This document shows positions 10,468-18,415 of a DNA stretch of 32,500 bases, one piece after another; the stretch's first letter is position 1; each line of letters opens with the position of its first letter. The notes below the pieces were generated by a model. The model made no database searches, was not told the DNA's origin, and saw only the letters and a program-made list of their open reading frames with translations. The stretch is from Mesostigma viride (taxonomy: Eukaryota; Streptophyta; Mesostigmatophyceae; Mesostigmatales; Mesostigmataceae), in the NCBI GenBank assembly GCA_009746045.1, contig RPFO01000111.1:437801-470300 (forward strand), read 5' to 3'. The position numbers and the translations under genes are program-made.

Positions 10468-10690
10468 TTTGCCACATTATTAGTCGGGTAGCCTGGCTGG
10501 ACAGTTACCTACGCCCTTGGGTAGTCATACGCTACCACGCGCGCTAGCTAGTGACATTTTGGCCCCTTGCGGCATGTTGCATGGCATGTGTTACATGGCA
10601 TGGTCCGTCTTGTTTTATCACCTGGCTATGGCTGCCATTTGGGCATCCTTTGATATTTTATTCCATCAGTTGGAATTAAGATTTGTGTTG
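10468..10690. other. Spacer between piggyBac remnant and the decayed family-C element
   Basis: No protein-like frame. It contains the hexamer AGCTAG and several catg/tgca words typical of the damaged copies around it. Confidence 0.4.
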
Positions 10691-12355
10691 TTGCGTAGGC
10701 CACACAGTGCTAGGCTATAAGCCTGCTGCCTGACTAATCTACACTATACTGTTATATATTCCCTATAGACTCAGTTGCTGGGGTGGCAGGAGGTGACTGC
10801 CAGGGCTTGTGGTCAACGTGGATGACCGCCCCCCTCCATGCAGTACATATATACCGGCCGGTTTCCCCCCTGCGCTTGAGCTGCCGGAGCTGAAGGTATA
10901 GGTCGGCCATAGCTCCCGTCGCCGTTGTTGCAGGGCCAGGGTCAAGTCATCGTCCTGCAGCAGCGTGAAGCGAGTCGATCCCCGAGAGCTTCTTGCGGCA
11001 TTTAAGGAACGACAGCTTGTCCGGCCGCCATGTACTTAAAGGTGAGGAGCACGGGTGCCGGGCCTGCCTTACCCCGCGCGCGGGGGAGGCGCCGGACAGC
11101 CGACATCCGCAGCTCCGACCAGTGAGGTGCATGGGGGCAAAAATGTCGTGCTTTATGAATGCCATGAGAAGCGTCTCCGAGGTCTCACCTACCGGCTGGT
11201 CGAAGTGCTTGACGATGACATTGTGGCTGCGCTTGTCGAGCTCAGCCTCCTCACGAAGGTCGAGTGCTTGTTGCTTGAGCTGTGCCGCGATGGTGGAGGT
11301 GGTGGAGGTGGTGTGGTGCTTAAGCAAGTCCGCCCAGGTCTGGGTGGAAGGAGCATCGCTGGCCGGGCCAGCAGATGCCGGCTGGGCCAGCGATTTCCTT
11401 CACCGCCTGGGCGGAGAGGCCTGCGGCCGGGTGTCGATCGTGCAAGCACTCAAGGGCGGTGGCGGTGGCGTGGAGGCGCTTGTCCAGGTCGAGGAGTTGC
11501 AGCTAGGCCTTGATGTCGGCAGTGGAGCTAGGCGGAAATGGCAGTGGAGCTAGGTGGAGGCGACGGCACCTGGTGGAAAGGTGAGGGAGCACAGTAGCCA
11601 CAGTCTGAGCGTGCCTCCCATGGCTGCCACATCGGCAGCAAGGGCCGGGGTCACGTGCTGCTGGAAGGCTTCCGTAAGGATGGAACGGAGTGTGGGTGCG
11701 GAGATGGATGGAGCCCAGATCTCGCCATCAGAGCGCATGAGAAGGGAGCAGAGGATGATGTGCTGGAGTTGGGGGCGGGCGCACCCGAACAGAAAGCTGC
11801 GGCGCATTTGGGTGCCGTACGTCGGGGTGGATGAGGCGATTGATGTCGTGGAGATGGAGGCGGAGGTTGTAAAGCGAGGCGTAATCCCCAAAGAAGAGGA
11901 AATGCATGGCATCTGCTGGAGCCATGTCGATCCAGTCGTGATCGTAACCCTTGAAAGGTTGGGGCCGGAAGCGCGGTTCAGATGCCAGGGCGTGGTTCTG
12001 CTGGGCGACTGCGTTTAGGATCGATCTGGCGATGCCGAGGGCGAGGCCGCAGGAGCGGAGTGCACTACTAATGCTTGAGTAGTGGTCTCGCTGCCGGCCT
12101 GGCAGGCCGGGCGGAATCATAGCCGAAGCTGCAGGCGAATTTTCTTGGCTAGCTCATCGAAGCCGCCATGGGCTGCGTTGCGTAGTCGAGGGTTTGCTCG
12201 TCATACTGTAATATTGCGTTTTAGTTTTGGAAAAATATATCAGCGTGTGCGTAGACCTTAGAAAGACAAAGCGATAGTGATATTCACAGCCAAATTTGGT
12301 GCCCAAACATGAAAGTTATGAGCTCCGCCATCAGCCATGGCTACCTCGTGGCTCG
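10690..12355 (-). pseudogene. Decayed copy of family-C ORF1 element (L1 ORF1p-like)
   Basis: Colinear on the minus strand with the intact copy at about 16040-17575, from the 5' leader (GTGATATTCACAGC, ATGAAAGTTATGAGCTCCGC region) through the start codon (12204-12202), the ORF and the first part of the 3' region. The frame is shattered: pieces lie in three minus frames. Relative to the intact copy it carries dozens of 2-10 nt insertions, many of them self-complementary tetramers (GATC 10977-10980, GGCC 11023-11026, GATC 11436-11439, CTAG 11528-11531 and 11550-11553). Because the intact copy keeps an open frame across the same places, these are gains here rather than losses there. The segment is inactive. 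Confidence 0.85.
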
Positions 12356-12483
12356 ATCCTGCATGTACAACTTGGGCAGCGTACCAGCTGATGACTTAGC
12401 ATTTTTTAGCCATGTACATGTGTGCCTATGATGTGCGGTGTGCCACACCCCATATGATGCCTAGCTTTATTTAGTTATGCACT

Positions 12484-12733
12484 GTGCCCATGCAGAGAGC
12501 TACTCTTTGCTGAGAAGCCATGCCCTAGCCGTTGTTTAGCCACATGTGATGATCTTCCCCCCTATGTCTGCGCCCCTAGGTGCTGGAATACATAGTGGTG
12601 TGCAGGTGCACTTTGTGCACCGGCCAGAGCAGGTAGTAGCTTACACCCTGTAGACCCTTGCAGGAAGTAGCCAAGAGTGTATTAAAAGCCATATGCCCCT
12701 TCTCAGGGATATGTGCTACATTTACTCCCAACG
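12484..12733 (+). mobile_element. 5'-truncated family-C 3' region, interrupted; continues at 14210-14241
   Basis: This matches the reverse complement of about 15920-15671, the 3' region of the complete family-C element (shared words CCTTGCAGGAAGTAGC and CCATATGCCCCTTCTC). After ACTCCCAACG the match jumps to 14210, where it resumes with GAGTCATTTTACAATTC and ends in a (CAATT)n tail at about 14221-14240. Removing the inserted family-B copy and one duplicate rebuilds the family-C stem-loop ACTCC-CAAC-GGAGT. It carries no coding sequence of its own. Confidence 0.85.
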
Positions 12734-13778
12734 CTTACTACTCCCATATGCTTTGGACGAAGTAGAACAACGCCTGATTATCCTGACCAGCCAATTCCAG
12801 ATCCGCCTCGGCGACATCACCAGAACGCTCCGCACCCCAGCCCCCGCACAGCCGGCAGCCCCATCGGCTTCCTCCCTCGGCAAGGATGATATCCGCGCAG
12901 TGCTGGAGGAGCACGTGACCTGGCCGCTGGCCGAGCAGCTGACATCGCTGAACACCACGCTCAACAAAGTCGAGGCCCGGGTCTCCAACGTGGAAACCAA
13001 GGTCGTCCACAAGCTACAACCCCAGTTCACGGCGCTACACACCACGGCGCAGGCTTCGGAAACGCATGCTGCACTTGTCTCTCGCCTTAACCAGGTGGAG
13101 GGCAAGTGTGGCGTGCTCCTGAAGAAGCTTGAGGCCATCACCGCCCACACCGAGGCCCTGGCCACACAGGTCCCCAAGATAGCGGCGCAGACGGCCACCA
13201 TTGCATCCCAGCCACCCCGGCAGGATGCTGGCGACCTCCCGCCGCTCTCCTACGCGGACCTGCTGCGGTCAGCGACCGCCTCCACCACCGACGCCATCGC
13301 CACAAAGCTCCAGGAGCTGGAGGACCACCGCCAGGCCCAGCAACGGGAGGTCACCGACCGCGCTCGCCGCGAGTGCCGAGTGGTGCTACGTCGCTTCCCC
13401 CAGAAGCCAGGTGAGACGTCAACCTCTCTTGCTGACGAGCTCAAGAACCAGCTTCTTACCCTCATGGGCCTGGTAGGTGAGGTAGAACTGCGTGGGTGCC
13501 ACCGCCTTCCCCACTCACGGGACAAGGCGGCTCCCCCACCAGTCCTACTCACCTTCCCCTCCCCTGAGGATAAGCAGCGGTTCCTCTCTCGTCGCAAGCG
13601 GTTGCACGACCTCACCTGGACGCTGGATGACGACCTCACCCCCGCTCAGCAACAGCAGCGACGCGACCTGTGGCCGGAATACCTCCGCCATAAGCAGGAC
13701 CCCCAGAAGCCCAAGGTGTACTGGAGGGGCGGGGACCTGATGATCAACCACAAGATGTGGACGCCCCCAGCGGGCTAG
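12693..13778 (+). CDS. LINE-1 ORF1p-like RNA-binding protein, 5'-truncated copy
   Basis: A 361-codon open frame. Residues about 60-160 are Ala/Thr/Gln-rich with heptad character (LNTTLNKVEARVSNVETKV), consistent with the trimerising coiled coil of L1 ORF1 proteins. Residues about 225-300 (RRECRVVLRRFPQ...ELRGCHRLPHSRD...PVLLTFPSPEDKQRFL) fit the RRM-like domain. Residues about 305-355 (WTLDDDLTPAQQQQRRDLWP, then VYWRGGDLMINHKMW) fit the C-terminal domain, whose family pattern is DLs...q.RR...P....Y...l. The protein would package element RNA. The ATG at 12693 and first 13-14 codons lie in the host family-C fragment, upstream of the insertion junction at 12733/12734, so this start is accidental and the natural N-terminus is missing. 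No ORF2 follows. Confidence 0.75.
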   Translation: MPLLRDMCYIYSQRLLLPYALDEVEQRLIILTSQFQIRLGDITRTLRTPAPAQPAAPSASSLGKDDIRAVLEEHVTWPLAEQLTSLNTTLNKVEARVSNVETKVVHKLQPQFTALHTTAQASETHAALVSRLNQVEGKCGVLLKKLEAITAHTEALATQVPKIAAQTATIASQPPRQDAGDLPPLSYADLLRSATASTTDAIATKLQELEDHRQAQQREVTDRARRECRVVLRRFPQKPGETSTSLADELKNQLLTLMGLVGEVELRGCHRLPHSRDKAAPPPVLLTFPSPEDKQRFLSRRKRLHDLTWTLDDDLTPAQQQQRRDLWPEYLRHKQDPQKPKVYWRGGDLMINHKMWTPPAG

Positions 13779-14209
13779 AATAGCAATAGCCCTAGCTTGT
13801 AACCATTGGCGTCACTGCCGCTAAGGCAGCCATGCCTAGATGTCGCCTAGCTGTGCCAACACACCTAGTCACGTGCCGCCAACGCACGGTACACAACCAG
13901 CCATAGCCTTAGCCTAGTCCTAGTACAGCCATGCTACGCCCTGGCTATGTTCAGATTACTTGCCCACGCTCCTTGCTATGATATGCTCACATGGGTCTTA
14001 TTGCACCCACAGTTTGCCGGATCGTTAGCCTGTCCTTTTAGCTAGCCGCGCCCGATTGCAGCTGTGGCATGCCTTTGGCATGAAGGAGACTGGGGGTCTC
14101 TGCCCTTTCTCCTGTAGTGCACACACAGGGATTAAAAGCACTTCGGTGCTCCGTGACTCCCCAACGGGAGCACGAGTTTAATTAATTAATTAATTAATTA
14201 CTCCCAACG
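12722..14209 (+). mobile_element. Family-B ORF1-only LINE-like insertion with 12-bp target duplication
   Basis: TTACTCCCAACG occurs at 12722-12733 and again at 14198-14209, bracketing the insert (12734-14197). The insert contains an L1 ORF1p-like frame, about 400 bp of 3' region, two alternative hairpins (14137-14150 and 14146-14173) and a tail of TTAA repeats (about 14178-14197). A variable-length target duplication together with a 3' short-repeat tail is the hallmark of target-primed reverse transcription. There is no endonuclease or reverse transcriptase frame, so the copy is non-autonomous. The 5' end is truncated: homology to the N-terminal third of the family-C protein is missing. Confidence 0.85.
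14137..14173 (+). other. Family-B 3' terminal stem-loops (UUCG loop and CAAC loop)
   Basis: AGCAC-TTCG-GTGCT (14137-14150) forms a 5-bp stem with a UUCG tetraloop. CTCCC-CAAC-GGGAG (14157-14170), extended by GTG...CAC pairing from 14146 to 14173, forms a second hairpin. The bases GTGCT are used by both, so the longer forms are mutually exclusive. The hairpins end about 8-10 nt before the TTAA tail, the position where LINE reverse transcriptases recognise template RNA. Confidence 0.65.
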
Positions 14210-14313
14210 GAGTCATTTTACAATTCAATTCAATTCAATGGTATGTCCCTTAATTGGCTTGTTGGTTTAGTGTTTTGTTAAGATAAATACAATAGAACCG
14301 TTGCCTGGGAGAT

Positions 14314-14874
14314 ATGTCCTCACAGCTGGCGTGCCCGTGGACTTTCCGTGATAGACTCGGCATGGACATGTGCTACCCTAGACGTGACGGGCTCACACCC
14401 GGGCAGCCTCCTGGTTTGTCTGTAATATGGAGGCAGATGGTACGCAAGGATAGATGGCAAGTAGTGATGAACGCCGCACCCGGGCCGAGCTCTACTTCGA
14501 GCTCCCTCTTGTCACCCATGCATACCATCCGACACCGCCGCCTCCTCTTTGCCGTCCATTAATTAATTAATTAATTAAACTCGTGCTCCCGTTGGGGAGT
14601 CACGGAGCACCGAAGTGCTTTTAATCCCTGTGTGTGCACTACAGGAGAAAGGGCAGAGACCCCCAGTCTCCTTCATGCCAAAGGCATGCCACAGCTGCAG
14701 CTTGCCGTCCATCTTGCCCGCACAGGCCAGGTGAATACTGATGTGGGCCCTGCCGGGGGGCTTAAGACGGGCCAACCAGGTAGACACCTCCTATGGCAGG
14801 GTCCCCTTGTACCATCGCAACCCACTGGCAAACTTGCGCGCGCCCGGCACCGGCGCGGCGTGACCCGGACCTAA
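14314..14874 (+). pseudogene. Unidentified open frame split by a 142-bp retroposon fragment
   Basis: A plus-strand frame runs from ATG 14314 to the TAA at 14560-14562, which lies in the inserted retroposon tail. Skipping 14560-14712 (insert plus one duplicate, 153 bp, a multiple of three) continues the frame at 14713 with LARTGQVNTDVGPAGG to 14874. Other frames over the same bases also look partly protein-like (SSDERRTRAELYFELP near 14465-14515), so the true frame is unsure. No family recognised. Confidence 0.3.
14549..14712 (-). mobile_element. 142-bp 5'-truncated family-B copy with 11-bp target duplication
   Basis: 14560-14701 is the near-exact reverse complement of about 14055-14197, the last 140 bp of family B: both hairpins and a TTAA-type tail, here on the minus strand. 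TTGCCGTCCAT flanks it at 14549-14559 and 14702-14712. Near identity to the other copy means it inserted recently. With 14053-14197 it forms a long inverted repeat, which could be misread as transposon terminal repeats. Confidence 0.9.
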
Positions 14875-14878
14875 TAAT

Positions 14879-15148
14879 GTGACACAACTGCTTGAAGATG
14901 CAGGGCTTCTGGGACTATCCGTAGTCCGCGCCCGCATGATTGACAAGGAGAAATGGGCTGCCATCTGCGATAGCACCTTCCTGAGGGGTATGCTCCTGTT
15001 TTCTCCCCACGGGCTCCGCGGCCCATTGCTAGCCAGGGTAGAAGTCCCCAGGTGGAGGTTATTGGCCCTGAGGATAGCCGCTACACTACCGCCTCGTCTG
15101 CCATTACAGTAGAGGACAGCTCGGATGAGGATTACATCCCCATCTAGT
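14879..15148 (+). other. Possible degraded coding remnants, unknown
   Basis: A frame from 14879 to 15112 encodes MTQLLEDAGLLGLSVVRARM and more. A different frame ends at about 15148 with the acidic tail VEDSSDEDYIPI and a stop. The two may be parts of one decayed gene. No domain recognised. Confidence 0.25.
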
Positions 15149-15512
15149 GCTTAATGGTTGGGGAATGATGCAGACGATATTTGTTTAAGCTTTTGTGTAA
15201 TTATTTTTTCTAATGAGATTAGCATAGTACTCCGTGGCATGCCTTTGCGCATGACACCCAAGTACTTAGTGATGAAGGAGACCACCCCCAAGTCTGTGGG
15301 GGCTCCACGTGTGACTGCGTATGGCAGTCATAGCGATTCGGGCCGTGGTGCCCACAACCCAGGTGTAATTAGGACCTAGATAGCTTACACCATCCATTCC
15401 ATCCCATGATTCCCTCCCACTGAGGACTTATGCTCACGTGACGCAGTCAACTGTCTATTAATTAATTATAATAGAACCGTTAGGGTTTTTTGTCCATACC
15501 CATCCATTCATC

Positions 15513-15555
15513 GGGGTTAATACTAGCTCCGTGACTCCCCAACCGGAGCACGTGT
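15513..15555 (+). repeat. Short fragment of the family-B 3' end
   Basis: AGCTCCGTGACTCCCCAACC followed by GGAGCACGTG closely matches the hairpin region of family B (14149-14173). No tail or target duplication is visible, so only the recognition hairpin survives. Confidence 0.55.
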
Positions 15556-15632
15556 ATCAAGGAGACAACCAGCGCAGGCCAGAAATCGGGACAATCCGGA
15601 CCATGGAGCACATGTATATTAATCAATTAGAA

Positions 15633-17636
15633 TTAGTTGGATTGAATTGAATTGAATTGAATTGTAACATAACTCCGTTGGGAGTATATGTAGCACATAG
15701 CCCAGAGAAGGGGCATATGGCCTATCATACATTCTAAGCTACTTCCTGCAAGGGTGGGAATGTAAACAACACTTGCTCTAGGTGCACTAGGGCACCTGCA
15801 CCACCCAGAGTTTCAGGCAACACCCAGCGAAGGGGAGCCTGTCATAGGTGGGGAAGATCATCATGGCTATACAAGAGCTAGGACATGGCTTCTCTACAGA
15901 GAGCATCTCTCTGCATGGCATAGAATGGCGAAATTCTTAATGCAACATCCATGGGGGTCCCGTTATAGGCAGGGCTTGGCTAAATCCTGTAGACAACATC
16001 CATGGGGGCCATTATGGGCGCACATGCGCGTGGGCCACATGCTAGGCTAAGCCTGACTAATCTACACTACTGGTATGAATTCCCTAGTCTGGGGTGGCAG
16101 GAGGGGGCTGCCAGGGCTTGTGGTCAACGTGGATGACCGCCCCCCTCCAGTATACCGGCTTCCCCCCTGCGCTGTGCCGGAGCTGAAGGTAGGCCGGCCA
16201 TAGCTCGCGTCGCCGCTGTTGCTGGGCCAGGGTCAAGTCGTCGTCCAGCGTGAAGCGAGTCCTCGAGAGCTTCTTGCGGCATTTAAGGAACGACAGCTTG
16301 TCCGCCATGTACTTAAAGGTGAGGAGCACGGGTGCCGGGCCAGCCTTCCCCCGCGCGCGGGGGAGGCGGACAGCCGACATGTCCAGCTCACCAGTGAGTA
16401 GCATGGGGGCAAGAATGTCGCGCTTAAATGCCTCAAGAAGGGTCGTGGAGGTCTCACCTGCCGGCTGGTCGAAGTGCTTGACGATGACATTGTGGCTGCG
16501 CCGGGCGATGTCGGTTTCCTCGCGAAGGTCGAGGGCTTGTTGCTTGAGTTGTGCCGAGATGGTGGAGGTGGTGGAGGTGGTGTGCTGCTTAAGCAAGTCC
16601 GCCCAGGTGGAGGGAGCATCGCCGGCCGGGCCAGCAGACGCCGGCTGGGCGGCGATGTCCTTCACCGCCTGGGCGGTGAGGCCGGCGGTGTCATGCAAGC
16701 TCTCAAGGGCGTTGGCGGTGGCTTGAAGGCGTTGGTCGAGGTCGAGGAGCTGGGCTTTGATGTCGGCAGTGGAGGCGGAAATGGCAGTGGAGGTGGAGGC
16801 GGCAGCGGCGGAAATGTGAGGAAGTTCAGCAGCCAGCGTGCCACCCATTGCTGCGACGTCAGCAGCAAGGGGGGTCACGTGCTGCTGAAAGGCTTCCGTG
16901 AGGATGGAACGGAGGGTGGGGGCGGAGATGGATGGAGCCCAGATCTCGTCGTCAGAGCGCTCGAGAAGGGAGTTGAGGATGGTGTGCTGGAGCTGGGGGC
17001 GGGGGCAGCCAAGCAGGGCGCCGTGGGTTTGCCAGCGGCAGCCGTTGCTGCCGATGAGGCGACCTTGGTCGTAAAGATGGAGGCACAGGTCGTAAAGCGA
17101 GGCGTAGTCCCCGTAGAAGATGCAGTCCATAGCATCGTAAGGAGACAGGTTGTTCCAGTCGTGATCATCGACCTTGAAAGGGTGGGGCCGAAAGCGCGGT
17201 TCCGAGGGGCGGGACCATCCTGTTTTGTCGGCTGGGCGGGTGCGTTTCGGGTCAGGCGATGCCGATGGCGAGGCATTAAGCCCGGGAGGTTGCTGGGTGG
17301 CCACCAGTGCACGACTAGTGTCACCGCTGTCTACCGGACCTGATGGCGAAGCTGCAGCCGCAGCTGCCGCATTTTCATGGGCGAGCGCATCCGCCAAACT
17401 GCGTTGCGTCAAAGGACGTTTGCTCGTCATATATTGCGTGTTAGATTCGGAAAATTATATCAGCATGTGCGTCTTAGAGAGACGAAGCGATAGTGATATT
17501 CACAGCTGAATTTGGGGCTCAAACGTGAAAGTTATGAGCTCCGCCGTCAGCCATGGCTACCTCGTGGCTCGTGGCTCGTGGCCAAAATATGTGTTAGTAA
17601 CACGTTACAGCTTTTTTTTTTTTTTTTTAGTTGGAT
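15633..17636 (-). mobile_element. Complete family-C ORF1-only LINE-like element with 10-bp target duplication
   Basis: TTAGTTGGAT flanks the element at 15633-15642 and 17627-17636. Read on the minus strand, it starts with an A-run (17626-17612), has a leader of about 180 nt and one open frame (17430-16084). A 3' region of about 440 nt then leads to the stem-loop ACTCC-CAAC-GGAGT (15685-15672), about 8 nt and a (CAATT)n tail (15663-15643). No reverse transcriptase or endonuclease frame exists in it, although both ends are present, so ORF1-only seems to be its native structure rather than truncation. The closest concept is the half-L1 (HAL1) type known from mammals. Confidence 0.82.
16084..17430 (-). 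CDS. LINE-1 ORF1p-like protein of family C
   Basis: An intact 448-codon frame from ATG 17430 to TAG. In order it has a basic, alanine-rich N-terminus (about 1-75); a conserved block FRPHPFKVDDHDWNN to RSILTEAFQQHV (about 80-190); a heptad-rich segment (IKAQLLDLDQRLQATANALE, about 215-250) suited to a coiled coil; an RRM-like segment (RRSHNVIVKHFDQPAGETS, then PAPVLLTFKYMADKLSFLKC, about 315-385); and the C-terminal domain (FTLDDDLTLAQQQRRRELWP, then KPVYWRGAVIHVDHKPW, about 392-440). The last two align with the family-B protein and with the pattern of L1 ORF1 proteins. It should bind element RNA and form oligomers. Long antisense frames over it are shadows. Confidence 0.82.
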   Translation of the reverse strand: MTSKRPLTQRSLADALAHENAAAAAAASPSGPVDSGDTSRALVATQQPPGLNASPSASPDPKRTRPADKTGWSRPSEPRFRPHPFKVDDHDWNNLSPYDAMDCIFYGDYASLYDLCLHLYDQGRLIGSNGCRWQTHGALLGCPRPQLQHTILNSLLERSDDEIWAPSISAPTLRSILTEAFQQHVTPLAADVAAMGGTLAAELPHISAAAASTSTAISASTADIKAQLLDLDQRLQATANALESLHDTAGLTAQAVKDIAAQPASAGPAGDAPSTWADLLKQHTTSTTSTISAQLKQQALDLREETDIARRSHNVIVKHFDQPAGETSTTLLEAFKRDILAPMLLTGELDMSAVRLPRARGKAGPAPVLLTFKYMADKLSFLKCRKKLSRTRFTLDDDLTLAQQQRRRELWPAYLQLRHSAGGKPVYWRGAVIHVDHKPWQPPPATPD

Positions 17637-17997
17637 GAAGAGCGCATGCGTATATTTCGATCAATAAAAATTATTATTATAAATAATAAATTACTATAGT
17701 ACATGAATAAATAGCTATAGTGGTTGGCATGCCAGCAAACCACTCATATATGCACATGGTACATGGCAAAAATGCATGCATGATATGGATACATTGGTCG
17801 GTCAGCTAGCAAGAATTTATATGACACCACGAGCTGCTGCAAACTGATGCGCTTCGGCTGTAATTGACAGCTAGGCGCTCATTTTCATCTGAAAGGGGAG
17901 TGTATGTAAGTAGGCTTCTTGCGATCGCAGCTGCAGATGTGGAAAAAATGTTGCTGTATACGAATTAAGTGAGACAACTAGATTCGTGGATTCACAG
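17637..17997. other. No gene seen; AT-rich
   Basis: Target-site flank of the family-C element, AT-rich, with a poly-purine/AT stretch near 17660-17715. No coding frame or RNA gene recognised. Confidence 0.5.
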
Positions 17998-18003
17998 CGG
18001 TCC

Positions 18004-18300
18004 AACGACACACTTGTTATCCCCAGGCACATTGCTGAGCGTTTCCTCAGTACAGAGCACAGTATACTGAATGCTTTCAGAGTTCAGATCTGTTTGACTG
18101 GACCATAGTTCACATGGTTGGTGGAACATCACATAAACTAGCTTCTGTGTAAAGTCAGGCTAGCTTATGGCTTATGCACTCCATGTCCCACGGCAGGAAT
18201 TCGCACGGTACGTTGACATGTTGATAGCCAATGATCAGTTCATGTGCATCATGTGCGACCAGCAAGAAGAGTTCGCTCCACGCACATATATATTTCCCGG
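18004..18300 (+). pseudogene. B3-domain-like remnant (tentative)
   Basis: One frame reads NDTLVIPRHIAERFLS from 18004 to a TAG at 18106. Another frame reads SSHGWWNIT, and then from 18167 EFARYVDMLIANDQFMCIMC and, later, TYIFP. The order resembles the plant B3 DNA-binding fold: (TL/LV)IP..FA..FL, then W...W, then .F...L..GD...F, then .IF. At least one frameshift and two stops interrupt it. It may be a decayed exon of a B3 protein, or the likeness may be chance. Confidence 0.3.
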
Positions 18301-18415
18301 GGAAGACGTGACAGCGCCTTCAGCAACATTTGAGTTTCGAAACAGCAAGATATGCTTGCGAAGTCAGTCCTCCCGCCCATCCCAGAATACATGCCGACTG
18401 TGGGCCTTCAGCTGA

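Noticed and set aside
8056-10740. piggyBac terminal repeats and TTAA target duplication
   Set aside because: TTAA occurs nearby (for example at 7575 and 7619), but I found no matching pair of CCY...RGG termini around the transposase remnant.
14053-14705. Terminal inverted repeats of a DNA transposon about 650 bp long
   Set aside because: Both arms are family-B 3' ends in opposite orientation with their own tails, each with its own target duplication (12 bp and 11 bp), so these are two separate retroposon insertions.
16474-17343. 289-residue plus-strand frame over the family-C element
   Set aside because: It is the antisense shadow of the ORF1 gene, which has the recognisable domains and codon structure.
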